Assembly (NCBI RefSeq): GCF_002741075.1
Contig: NZ_CP016634.1
Span: 1,628,501-1,692,500 of the forward strand
Reading direction: 5' to 3'
DNA length: 64,000 nt
Source: Pseudomonas putida
GTDB taxonomy: Bacteria > Pseudomonadota > Gammaproteobacteria > Pseudomonadales > Pseudomonadaceae
Below the pieces are notes generated by a model. That model ran no database searches and was not told the origin of the DNA. It saw only the letters and a list, made by a program, of their open reading frames with translations. A program made the translations under genes and the position numbers. Positions 26,244-34,902 of the stretch are shown one piece after another (the stretch's first letter is position 1; each line of letters starts with the position of its first letter).

Positions 26244-29200
26244 ATGAAGCACTCCAACGCACTCCTGGAAAACCTCGCTCGCAGCTCGTCACGTCTGAGC
26301 AAAGGCATGATGGTGCTGCTTGGTGTGGCGTTGCTGCTGGTCAGCACTACCTACTGGTCTTTCCAGCGGCTGATCGAAGAGAACCACGACACGATGCGTT
26401 TTCACTTCACGCGGCTGATGGAGAACATCCATGAGCAGGAGCTGTTTCTGACCTCACTGCGTCAGCGCAGCCTGCACGGCGAGCTGCTGACCCGCGACGT
26501 TGTCCCAGTGCCTGAGATCGAGCCGCGTCCGGGGGAGGGCGATGGCGTATTCCATGGTCAGGAAAATCCATTCTCGATGCCGTTCAGTCTCAGGCTCGGC
26601 GCTCAAGCCGAGCACCTCAATGAGGCTGCCAGCGTCTCCACCCTCGCGGCGCACTTGAGCGCCTATTACAGCGCCTTCTGGTCCACCTCGCATTTCCAGT
26701 CACCCCGGGCCTTCCTGTTCAACCTGCAGGACGATTTCGATGTGGCCGTGCCCGCGAGCGGTGTGCACCGTACCGATGCGAGCAAACAGGACCCCATGAG
26801 TCAGATGCTCGATACCATTCGCGCCCAAGCGCCCCAGAACGAGGGTGCCGAGGTCAATTGGCGTGCCTACGGCAGCCCTGGCAACGGGGTGGTTGCCGCG
26901 CGCGTGCTGGCCTATATCAACCTCGACCTGAGGCCTGCACAACCGCGGGCCAAGGGGGCCGCTACCCAAGCCACGGCTGCGGTAATGCTCGACCTGGGCC
27001 AGGCCAATGATTTTCAACGCACCATGGACTGGACGGTGTACGACCGTTTCACCCTGGTCACACCCTCGGGGCAGCCTCTCTCGGGCATCCTGCGCCCGGA
27101 GGTAACCTTGCACGAGGGCGTCAACCTCAAGCCCGATGGCCTGGTGTTCAAGCTGGTCAACCATAACGGACCTGCCTGGATGGCGATCTACACCATCGGT
27201 TTCAAGAGCTTTTTCCAATATGCACTGGGCTCGCTGCTCAGCCTTGGGTTGGGGGTGGCCTGCCTGATCGCCATGGGTTGGGCGGCGAGCCGTTGGTATC
27301 GGCGCCAGGTGATCCTGCCGGCGCACCGGGCTCATGCTGCCATCGCCGAGAGCGAGGCCTTCAGCCGTGTGGTCATCGACACGGCTCCGACAGGGCTGTG
27401 CGTGGTACGCCGGACCGACCATCAAGTGCTGCTGGAAAACCAGCGTGCCAAGCAGTGGCAGGGGACCGCTGCGCTGGTGGCGTCCTTGGATCATAGCCAG
27501 GACAGTGGCGAGACCGGTGAGCACGCGCTCGAGATCGAGGGCCGTCATCTGCAGGTCGGCTTCGTGGCCACCCGCTACCAGGGGCAGGATGTGCGGCTCT
27601 ATGCCTTCAATGATGTGACCCGGCATGTCGAGGATGCGCGGGCGCTGGAAGACGCCCGGCGCATGGCAGCCGCAGCCAACGAGGCGAAGACGCTGTTCCT
27701 GGCCACCATGAGCCATGAGATCCGCACGCCGCTGTATGGGGTGCTGGGGACTTTGGAACTGCTCGGGCTCACCCCGCTGGCGCCTCGTCAGCTGGCCTAC
27801 CTGCAGACTATCCAACGCTCGTCGGCCACGCTGTTCCAGCTGATCAGCGATGTATTGGATGTTTCGAAGATCGAATCCGGGCAGATGGCCCTGGAGCCTG
27901 TGGCGTTCTGCCCGCTGGAGATGATCGAGGATACCCTGCGCACCTACGCCGCCTTTGCCGAGCGCAAGGGGTTGCTGCTCTATGGCTGCACCGATGCCAG
28001 GCTGCCACAGCGGCTGGTCGGCGACCCGATCCGGATCCGGCAGATCCTCAACAATCTGCTCAGCAATGCCATCAAGTTCACTGACAATGGCCGTGTGGTA
28101 CTGCGCACGCGGGTGCTCGGTTGCGCCGATGGCCAGGTGCACCTGGAATGGCAGGTCGCCGATACCGGTATCGGGTTGTCCGAGTCGCAGCAGGCCAGGT
28201 TGTTCGAGCTGTTCTACCAAGTGCACGAAGCTTCCAACGAGGGCGGCGCGGGGCTGGGCCTGCCGATTTGCGGGTGGCTGAGCGAAATGATGGGCGGGCA
28301 GATGAAGGTGGTCAGCGAGCCCGGCCTGGGCAGCAGTTTCATGCTGCGCCTTACCTTGCCGGTGGTGGCGGATGCCTTGCCTGTGCCTGCTGAGCGAGAG
28401 CCGTCGGCGCTGCCGGTACTCGTTCGGGCGCCGATCCCTGAGCTGGCCCAACACTATTGCGACTGGCTCAACCGCCTTGGGCTACAGGCGCATCTGGCGT
28501 CCTCGACGCCCGCCGCAGCCCAGTCGCGAGCGGTGCTGGTCGATGTGTTGCCTGATGACACGGCGCCGGCCTGGCCGGGGCCGCGTATTTGTTGCAAGGC
28601 TACGGACTCGGCGCAAGAAGGGCGCGGCGATTGGGACTTGAGCATGCATGATGTGCTGGCCATCGCCCGGGCGGTCGGCCGGATCAGCCGGGGCCATGAG
28701 GAGCCTGCCGAACATCGTCTGGCGGGTACCGCCAACGATCTGCGCCTGCACATCCTGGTGGCCGAGGACAACCCCATCAACCAAGCGATCCTCAAAGAGC
28801 AGCTCGAGGCGCTGGGCTGCAGCGTGGTAGTGGCGCGCAATGGCGAACAAGCCTTGCAGCTTTGGCAGCCCGATGTGTTCGACTTGGTGCTGACCGATGT
28901 GAACATGCCGATCATCAATGGTTATGAGCTGGCCACCGCATTGCGTGAGCAGGACCCGGCGCTGCCAATCATCGGCGTCACCGCCAACGCGATGCGCGAG
29001 GAGGGAGCGCGTTGCCTGGAGGTGGGGATGAGTGCCTGGATCGTCAAGCCGCTGAGCCTGCAGACCTTGCGCAATCACTTGCTCAAGTTGTGCCGGCCGA
29101 ACTGGCAGGGTGACATGCAGGAGCCGTCGCCGCAGCCAGCCGCCAATACGCTGGCGCTAGACGAAGATGCGCCACCAACGCTTTCACCGGCCATGGGTAC

Positions 29201-29453
29201 TCTGTTCATCGAAACCATGACCCAGGACATCCAGACACTGCAGTCGGCCCTGGAGCAGGACGATGTACAAGCCCTGGGCCGGCAATTGCACAGCATCGCC
29301 GGCGCGCTGGGCGCGGTGCAGGCGGCCAGCCTGGCGCAGTACTGCACTGTGCTTGAAGTCCAGCTGGTCGACCAGGTGTTCGATGAGTCCATGCGCCAGC
29401 AAGTGCGACGGGTAATACAACGACTGGCGGCAATGACCGACGCGCTCAAGTAA
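26244..29453 (+). CDS. Hybrid sensor histidine kinase with Hpt domain (RcsC/RocS-like)
   Basis: A 1069-residue inner-membrane kinase. Two membrane helices (about 22-45 and 325-350) flank a large periplasmic domain. The cytoplasmic part has a PAS-like linker, HisKA with His491 in [13 protein letters not shown], ATPase motifs [12 protein letters not shown] and [10 protein letters not shown], a receiver with Asp885 in [10 protein letters not shown], and a C-terminal Hpt with His1016 in LHSIAGALG. Its HisKA core is very similar to that of the first kinase, so one probably arose by duplication. As the only Hpt carrier it is the likely phosphodonor to the RcsB-like protein. The frame is open back to 26067, but ATG 26244 best fits a short cytoplasmic start. 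Confidence 0.9.
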   Translation: MKHSNALLENLARSSSRLSKGMMVLLGVALLLVSTTYWSFQRLIEENHDTMRFHFTRLMENIHEQELFLTSLRQRSLHGELLTRDVVPVPEIEPRPGEGDGVFHGQENPFSMPFSLRLGAQAEHLNEAASVSTLAAHLSAYYSAFWSTSHFQSPRAFLFNLQDDFDVAVPASGVHRTDASKQDPMSQMLDTIRAQAPQNEGAEVNWRAYGSPGNGVVAARVLAYINLDLRPAQPRAKGAATQATAAVMLDLGQANDFQRTMDWTVYDRFTLVTPSGQPLSGILRPEVTLHEGVNLKPDGLVFKLVNHNGPAWMAIYTIGFKSFFQYALGSLLSLGLGVACLIAMGWAASRWYRRQVILPAHRAHAAIAESEAFSRVVIDTAPTGLCVVRRTDHQVLLENQRAKQWQGTAALVASLDHSQDSGETGEHALEIEGRHLQVGFVATRYQGQDVRLYAFNDVTRHVEDARALEDARRMAAAANEAKTLFLATMSHEIRTPLYGVLGTLELLGLTPLAPRQLAYLQTIQRSSATLFQLISDVLDVSKIESGQMALEPVAFCPLEMIEDTLRTYAAFAERKGLLLYGCTDARLPQRLVGDPIRIRQILNNLLSNAIKFTDNGRVVLRTRVLGCADGQVHLEWQVADTGIGLSESQQARLFELFYQVHEASNEGGAGLGLPICGWLSEMMGGQMKVVSEPGLGSSFMLRLTLPVVADALPVPAEREPSALPVLVRAPIPELAQHYCDWLNRLGLQAHLASSTPAAAQSRAVLVDVLPDDTAPAWPGPRICCKATDSAQEGRGDWDLSMHDVLAIARAVGRISRGHEEPAEHRLAGTANDLRLHILVAEDNPINQAILKEQLEALGCSVVVARNGEQALQLWQPDVFDLVLTDVNMPIINGYELATALREQDPALPIIGVTANAMREEGARCLEVGMSAWIVKPLSLQTLRNHLLKLCRPNWQGDMQEPSPQPAANTLALDEDAPPTLSPAMGTLFIETMTQDIQTLQSALEQDDVQALGRQLHSIAGALGAVQAASLAQYCTVLEVQLVDQVFDESMRQQVRRVIQRLAAMTDALK

Positions 29454-29491
29454 CATTACCCAGACTGTTCATTCATCCCGCCTGAGGTTAT

Positions 29492-30139
29492 ATGGAAAAA
29501 CTCAAGGTCATCATTGCCGACGATCATCCCATCGTGCTGTTTGGCGTACGGGAGCTGGTCGAGCGCGACCCGCATTTTTGCGTGGTCGGAGAAGCGGTAA
29601 GTTCCAGCGCATTGATCGCGTTATTGCAACAGCAACCGGTCGATCTGGTTATCACCGATTACAACATGCCGGACGACTCACCTTATGGCGACGGCTTGAA
29701 GTTGATCGACTACCTGAAGCGGCACTATCCCACTGTCCAAGTGTTGATACTGACGATGATTTCCAATTCGATGATTCTCGAGCGCCTGCACGAGTTGGGC
29801 GTGGTGGGCGTGATCCAGAAGAATCACCTGCACACTGAAATCGAGCGCGCGCTCAAGGCGATTCGCGGCAAACGCCCGTACTTTAGCCCTCAGGCGCCCA
29901 AAGCGTCGGTGGTGGACTCCGGCCTGGACACCGATCAGCGGCTGGAAACACTGTCGCTCAAAGAGCGTGAAGTGTTGCGCTTGTTCGTGGCCGGTAAAAC
30001 CGTGGGTGATATAGCCCTTAGCCTCAGCCGCAGCCCCAAGACAATCAGTGCACAAAAAGTCTCGGCCATGCGCAAACTTGAAGTCGATAATGACCAGGCA
30101 CTGTTGGCCTATTGCCTGGAGCGGCGTCTGTTCAATTGA
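29492..30139 (+). CDS. LuxR/NarL-family response regulator, RcsB-like
   Basis: A 215-residue response regulator. The receiver has the acidic pair and start IIADDHPIVLFGVRELVE and phospho-Asp56 in ITDYNMPDD; the C-terminal HTH is LSLKEREVLRLFVAGKTVGDIALSLSRSPKTISAQKVSAMRKL. Both halves strongly resemble E. coli RcsB, including the recognition-helix pattern RSxKTISxQKxSAMxKL. This predicts binding to Rcs-type boxes, and three such sites occur in the cluster. It starts 38 bases after the Hpt kinase and about 100 bases before the pilin gene, which it most likely activates. Confidence 0.92.
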   Translation: MEKLKVIIADDHPIVLFGVRELVERDPHFCVVGEAVSSSALIALLQQQPVDLVITDYNMPDDSPYGDGLKLIDYLKRHYPTVQVLILTMISNSMILERLHELGVVGVIQKNHLHTEIERALKAIRGKRPYFSPQAPKASVVDSGLDTDQRLETLSLKEREVLRLFVAGKTVGDIALSLSRSPKTISAQKVSAMRKLEVDNDQALLAYCLERRLFN

Positions 30140-30154
30140 CCCTTGGCAAGGCTT

Positions 30155-30171
30155 ATCAGGATCGTCTTATG
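30155..30171 (+). promoter_or_regulatory. RcsB-box-like site C, upstream of the major pilin gene
   Basis: ATCAGGATCGTCTTATG lies about 75 bases before the pilin ATG in the short gap after the RcsB-like gene. It shares AGGATCGTCTnATG with site B and matches site A except for one inserted T. The position suits activation of the pilin-chaperone-usher operon. Confidence 0.55.
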
Positions 30172-30241
30172 GGGGTAGGTGTCCGGGTTTATTAATGTGG
30201 TCTGGCAGTTTTCTGCAGCACATTTCAACTAGGACATCGAT

Positions 30242-30844
30242 ATGAAAAAGTATTCCCTCGCCGCCTTCGCACTCTCGGCGCTCGTCACCTCCATGGGCAC
30301 CTTCGCAGAAGAGCCGCCGGCACCTGTAAAAGGTGGCAGCGGCAAGATCAGTTTCAGCGGCATCATCAACAACGACGCCTGCTCGGTCGACGGCGCCGAT
30401 GCCGATCGCGTGATTTCCGTGGACATGGGCAACATTTCGATCAAGGACATGGGCACCGCTGAGGCCCCGGCCTCGGGTCGCGTTACCGGCAAGGAGTTCA
30501 ACCTCAACGTCAACTGCAACCAGGGCACCAAGGTGTCCATGGTCTTCGATCCGACCATCCTCGGCGGTTCCGGCATCGTCACCGGCAAGGGCGTACTGGC
30601 GCTGACCCCAGGCAGCGGCGCAGCCAAGAACGTCGGTATCGCCTTGCTCGACAGCACCGGGGCGAAGATCGACCTCAGCAGCAAGACCACCGCCACCATC
30701 CAGAGCGGCATGCACGGCGTGGGTGCCGCTGGCGGCGATGCCACCCTGAGCTTCTCCGCTGCCTATGTGACCACGGGGACCGCTGGCACCGCGACCGCGG
30801 GCCGGGGTGATGCGACCCTGCCATTCATCCTGCAGTACGAATAA
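30242..30844 (+). CDS. Major fimbrial subunit (type 1 pilin, FimA family)
   Basis: A 200-residue pilin with a signal peptide (KKYSLAAFALSALVTSMGTFA). The mature protein has the type 1 pilin core: GKISFSGIINNDACSVDG, with the second disulfide Cys in FNLNVNCNQG, and a C-terminal strand ending LPFILQYE with the penultimate Tyr expected for chaperone recognition. TAGGA precedes the ATG. It heads the pilin-chaperone-usher operon and is probably the rod subunit, made in large amounts when the Rcs-like relay is active. Confidence 0.92.
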   Translation: MKKYSLAAFALSALVTSMGTFAEEPPAPVKGGSGKISFSGIINNDACSVDGADADRVISVDMGNISIKDMGTAEAPASGRVTGKEFNLNVNCNQGTKVSMVFDPTILGGSGIVTGKGVLALTPGSGAAKNVGIALLDSTGAKIDLSSKTTATIQSGMHGVGAAGGDATLSFSAAYVTTGTAGTATAGRGDATLPFILQYE

Positions 30845-30917
30845 GTCGTCACCCAGGGTTCTGTACGTGCGAGGCCTCAGGGTCTCGCCGTCCGCTTAGA
30901 CAGAAGGGGTGATAGCG

Positions 30918-31670
30918 ATGTTGACTCCCAGACTCACTGCCTGCCTGGGCCTGCTGGGCATGTTCCTGGCGGCGCCGGCGGCGGCCGGCATCTCCTTGAG
31001 CGCCACGCGCGTGGTGTTCGATGGTGCCCACAAGGAAGCCAACGTGACCGTGCGAAATGGTGGCCAGGATGTGTTGATCCAGTCGTGGATCGACAGCGAT
31101 GACGGCCTGAACCGCACGGTCCCGTTCGCGGTGACACCACCCTTGGCCAGGGTCGTGGCCAAGCAGCAGCAATTGCTGCGCATCCTTTATGAAGGGGCAG
31201 GCCTGCCCCAGGACCGCGAGTCGGTCGTGTGGCTCAATGTCCAGGAAATTCCGCAATCCAGCGAACAGGCCAACACGCTGCAACTGGCGGTGCGTCAGCG
31301 CATCAAGGTGTTCTTCCGACCGGCCGGGCTGCCGGGCGATGCGTTGCAGGCGCCGACCGAACTGGACTGGCGATTGATCCACGAGGGCGCCTCCACGGCC
31401 CTGTCGGTGAGCAATCCAAGCCTGTACCACGTGTCGATGGCCGACATCACGGTCACGGTCAACGGTCAGCGAACGCTGACGGCTGACTCGGCGATGATCG
31501 CGCCCGGGCAGACCCGAACCTTTGCCTTGGCCAAGGTTGCGTCCGGCGCGCCGGTGAGCCTGTCCTTTCGCAGCATCAATGACTACGGCGCGCAGAGCGA
31601 ATATCGCGCGGTGTTGATGCCCAGCGTGGCTAGCAAGGCCAAGGCCGTCGAGCCCGGCACTTCTTCGTAA
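30918..31670 (+). CDS. Periplasmic fimbrial chaperone (PapD family)
   Basis: A 250-residue periplasmic chaperone with a signal peptide ending near AAPAAAG. The two immunoglobulin-like domains of PapD proteins follow: the first opens with SLSATRVVFDGAHKEANVTVRN, and the conserved pilin-binding strand region PPLARVVAKQQQLLRILYEG is visible. It holds unfolded pilins and delivers them to the usher. ATG at 30918 has AAGGGG 8 bases upstream; the GTG at 30909 is inside that site. It lies between pilin and usher in one operon. Confidence 0.92.
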   Translation: MLTPRLTACLGLLGMFLAAPAAAGISLSATRVVFDGAHKEANVTVRNGGQDVLIQSWIDSDDGLNRTVPFAVTPPLARVVAKQQQLLRILYEGAGLPQDRESVVWLNVQEIPQSSEQANTLQLAVRQRIKVFFRPAGLPGDALQAPTELDWRLIHEGASTALSVSNPSLYHVSMADITVTVNGQRTLTADSAMIAPGQTRTFALAKVASGAPVSLSFRSINDYGAQSEYRAVLMPSVASKAKAVEPGTSS

Positions 31671-31756
31671 CACCCTCAAGCACCTAGGGCGCATGCCGAC
31701 GCACGCGCGGCTGCGCCGTGCCCGGTATTTGCCATGGATGAAAAAGGTTTCCAAGC

Positions 31757-34288
31757 ATGTTTCTGCTGTTCGACACCCGGGGACGCTTCCGTGCGTCCGC
31801 GCCGCTCAAGCTCGCTGCCTTGTCCCTGGCCATCCACAGCGCGTGCGTGCACGCCGATGCAGCTTCCGAGCAAGTTGCCGACCCGCAGTTGCTCGCCTTC
31901 AATACCACCTTCCTGCAGGGCGCGGCTTCGTCGGTAGACCTGCAACTGCTGCTCGCCGGCACCCGTGTGCTGCCTGGCAACTACCGGGTCGATCTGTACA
32001 GCAACCAAGTCCTGGTCGGGCGACGAGATATCGATTTTCAACGCAACCCGGCCACTGGCCGTGTGGAGCCGTGCCTGACCCTCGCATTGCTCAGGCAACT
32101 GGGAATCGACCTGGACAAGCTGCAGGCCCAGGGCAAGCTGAGCCTGGACGACGACCAGTCCTGCCAGGACCTGCCTGCGCTGATCGATCAGGCCTCCGTA
32201 AGCTTCGATGGCAGTCGCCTGCGCCTGGATACCAGCGTCCCGCAGGTCGCCATGCAGCGTGGCCTGCGCGGCTACGTCGATCCCCAGTTGTGGGACAACG
32301 GCGTGCCAGCGGCTTTCATCAACTACCAGATGAGCACCAGCCGCAACGCAGGCGATGCCGACACCCGCTACAACACCAACCTGGGCCTGCGCAATGGCAT
32401 CAACCTGGGCGGCTGGCGGCTGCGCAACGAGTCCAACTTCAGCAGCGGCACCGGCCGCCCGGATACCTTCAAGAGCAACCGCAGTTACTTGCAGCACGAT
32501 GTCACGGCCCTGAAAGGGCAGTTCAGCGCCGGGGACATCTTCTCCGATGCGCAGTTGTTCGACAGCGTGCGCTACCGGGGCCTGAAGCTTGAGTCCGACG
32601 ACGGCATGCGCGCTGACAGCGAGCGCGGCTACGCGCCGATCATCCGAGGTGTGGCACAGACCAACGCGACCGTGGAAATCCGCCAGGACAACTACCTGCT
32701 GTACACCACCAACGTACCGCCTGGCCCGTTCGAGATCAGCGACATCTACCCCAGTGGCTCCAACGGCGACCTGCAGATCACCGTCATCGAGGCCGACGGC
32801 AGCCGTCGGGTGACCCAGCAGGCGTTTTCCAGCTTGCCGATCATGGTCCGTGAAGGGCAGGTGCGATACAGCGTCTCGGCCGGTCGCTACAACAGCAACA
32901 GCGAAGGGCTGGCCACACCGCAGATGCTCAGCGCCAACCTGGCCTACGGCATCGACAGCAACCTGACCGGCATCGTCGGGGTGCAGGCCACCGATCAGTA
33001 CAAGGCGCTGGCCGTCGGCGTGGGTCGCAATACCTCACTGGGCGCGGTGTCGCTGGACGTCACCCATTCCAGCAGCCAGGCCCAGGGCGAGCGCAAGACG
33101 GGCAACAGCCTGCGCGCCCTGTATGCCAAGACCTTCACCGGGACGGCCACCAGTTTCACCCTGGCGGCCTACCGCTATTCGACCGAGGGTTACCGCACGC
33201 TGAGCAACCACATCGAAGACCTCAGCAGCGGGCCGCTGCTGCGCTCGGGGCACTCCAAGACCCGTACCGACCTGACCATCAACCAGAGCCTGGGGGCGGA
33301 TCGAAAGTTGGGCAGCCTATACCTGAACGCCAGCGACCAGCGCTACTGGAACCGCGGCGGATCGCGCAGCTTTTCGGCCGGCTATGGCAACAACTGGCGC
33401 GATACCAGCTACAACCTCACCTGGAGCCATACACAGGATTTGAGTGGCGGCGCTGGCAGCTCCGACAATCAGATCAGCCTGTCTGTGTCGTTCCCGCTCG
33501 GTGGTCGCCCACGGGCACCGCGAGCGTTCGTCACCACCAGTGCGCAGAAAAGCGGCAATAGCACTCAGGCCGGGATCAACGGCTACTTCAACGAAAGCGC
33601 CGACAGTTTCTATTCGGTGCAGGCGGGTAGCAGCGATGGTGGCGGGCGTTCGGCCTCGGCCAACGTCAGCACCCGGACATCGATGGCCGACATCAGTGTC
33701 GGCTACAGCCAGGGCAAGGGCTATGACTCGCAGAGCCTGAACGTCTCCGGGTCGGTGGTGGCTCACCCTGGGGGGATAAACCTGGGCCAGACCGTGGGCG
33801 AGACCTTTGCCCTGGTGGAGGTACCGGGCGTGCGCGGTGCCAAGGTCAGCAGCTACAGTGGCGTGGAGACTGGTCGTAACGGCTATGCGGTGGTCCCCAG
33901 CGCGCAGCCCTACCGGGTCAACTGGATCAGCCTGGACACCCGCGAACTGGGCGCCGATATCGAGATCGACAATGCCACCCAGCAACGGGTACCACGCCGT
34001 GGCGCTGTGGTGCTGGCGCGTTTCGCTGGCAAGACCGGGCGCCGTGTGCAGTTCGAGCTGTTCGACGGCCAAGGTGGCAGGATTCCATTCGGTGCTGCAC
34101 TGGAAGATGCCGAGGGCAAGCAACTGGCGATCTCCGACCCCAGCGGCAAGGCATTGGCCTTGGTCGAGCAAGCGCAGGGCTGGCTGACGATTCGCTGGAG
34201 CGACCAGCAATGCCAGGCATCCTATACGTTGCCCGTACGTGACAAGGCGTTGAATTACGAACGCCTGCCATTGCGCTGCGGCGAGTAG
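31757..34288 (+). CDS. Outer-membrane fimbrial usher (FimD/PapC family)
   Basis: An 843-residue outer-membrane assembly pore. After a signal peptide (ALSLAIHSACVHADA) come the N-terminal chaperone-binding domain (LLAFNTTFLQGAASSVDLQLLL), a long beta-barrel with the usher signatures YAPIIRGVAQTNATVEI and YPSGSNGDLQITVIEADGS, and C-terminal domains ending in a Cys pair (QQCQAS and LRCGE). The length is typical. It exports chaperone-bound pilins and builds the fimbria. As the last gene of the operon it completes a fimbria whose adhesin gene sits apart at 21128. Confidence 0.94.
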   Translation: MFLLFDTRGRFRASAPLKLAALSLAIHSACVHADAASEQVADPQLLAFNTTFLQGAASSVDLQLLLAGTRVLPGNYRVDLYSNQVLVGRRDIDFQRNPATGRVEPCLTLALLRQLGIDLDKLQAQGKLSLDDDQSCQDLPALIDQASVSFDGSRLRLDTSVPQVAMQRGLRGYVDPQLWDNGVPAAFINYQMSTSRNAGDADTRYNTNLGLRNGINLGGWRLRNESNFSSGTGRPDTFKSNRSYLQHDVTALKGQFSAGDIFSDAQLFDSVRYRGLKLESDDGMRADSERGYAPIIRGVAQTNATVEIRQDNYLLYTTNVPPGPFEISDIYPSGSNGDLQITVIEADGSRRVTQQAFSSLPIMVREGQVRYSVSAGRYNSNSEGLATPQMLSANLAYGIDSNLTGIVGVQATDQYKALAVGVGRNTSLGAVSLDVTHSSSQAQGERKTGNSLRALYAKTFTGTATSFTLAAYRYSTEGYRTLSNHIEDLSSGPLLRSGHSKTRTDLTINQSLGADRKLGSLYLNASDQRYWNRGGSRSFSAGYGNNWRDTSYNLTWSHTQDLSGGAGSSDNQISLSVSFPLGGRPRAPRAFVTTSAQKSGNSTQAGINGYFNESADSFYSVQAGSSDGGGRSASANVSTRTSMADISVGYSQGKGYDSQSLNVSGSVVAHPGGINLGQTVGETFALVEVPGVRGAKVSSYSGVETGRNGYAVVPSAQPYRVNWISLDTRELGADIEIDNATQQRVPRRGAVVLARFAGKTGRRVQFELFDGQGGRIPFGAALEDAEGKQLAISDPSGKALALVEQAQGWLTIRWSDQQCQASYTLPVRDKALNYERLPLRCGE

Positions 34289-34374
34289 ACGAGGGTATGC
34301 CAGACGCGGCCCTTCACGCGTCGCGCATTTGAGCTATAGCTTAAGGCCTCTGCCTGCCTCTGGAGGTCATCGAA

Positions 34375-34848
34375 ATGAGCGAATCCTCACGCCCACCCTT
34401 GCCGCCGTTCACCCTGGAAACCGCCATCGAGAAAGTCCGACGCGCCGAGGACGGTTGGAATACGCGCGACCCGGCGAAAGTGGTGCTGGCCTATACGGAA
34501 GACACCTATTGGCGCAACCGCAGCGAGTTCATCGAAGGGCGTGCCCAGGCTCAGGCGTTTCTGGAGCGCAAATGGCGCAGAGAGCTGGACTATCGCCTGA
34601 TCAAGGAACTCTGGACATTCGCCGATAACCGGATCGCCGTGCGTTTCGCCTACGAATGGCACGATGATTCAGGCAGCTGGTTTCGCTCCTACGGCAACGA
34701 AAACTGGGAGTTCGGCCCGCATGGCCTGATGCAGCGGCGGTTTGCCAGTATCAATGACCTGCCAATCACCGAACAGCAGCGCAAGTACCACTGGCCTTTG
34801 GGCCGCCGTCCCGACGATCACCCAGGCTTGAGTGAACTGGGGCTCTAG
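34375..34848 (+). CDS. NTF2-like protein (DUF1348)
   Basis: A 157-residue small soluble protein of the SnoaL/NTF2-like fold. Family sequence is clear: [28 protein letters not shown] and the aromatic-rich [23 protein letters not shown]. It is preceded by TGGAGG. No catalytic function is established for the group; many bind or turn over small hydrophobic ligands. It stands alone between the usher and the acyltransferase, so the neighbours say nothing about its role. Confidence 0.85.
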   Translation: MSESSRPPLPPFTLETAIEKVRRAEDGWNTRDPAKVVLAYTEDTYWRNRSEFIEGRAQAQAFLERKWRRELDYRLIKELWTFADNRIAVRFAYEWHDDSGSWFRSYGNENWEFGPHGLMQRRFASINDLPITEQQRKYHWPLGRRPDDHPGLSELGL

Positions 34849-34853
34849 CGCTT

Positions 34854-34875
34854 GGCTGTTCTTGGCGGAACAGCC
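34854..34875. terminator. Hairpin between convergent NTF2-like and acyltransferase genes
   Basis: GGCTGTTC (34854-34861) and GAACAGCC (34868-34875) form an 8-bp stem with a 6-nt loop between two converging genes. There is no clear T run on either side, so it is a weak, possibly bidirectional, terminator. Confidence 0.4.
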
Positions 34876-34902
34876 AGATAAAACGGCTGCTCCGTCCGGG
34901 CA

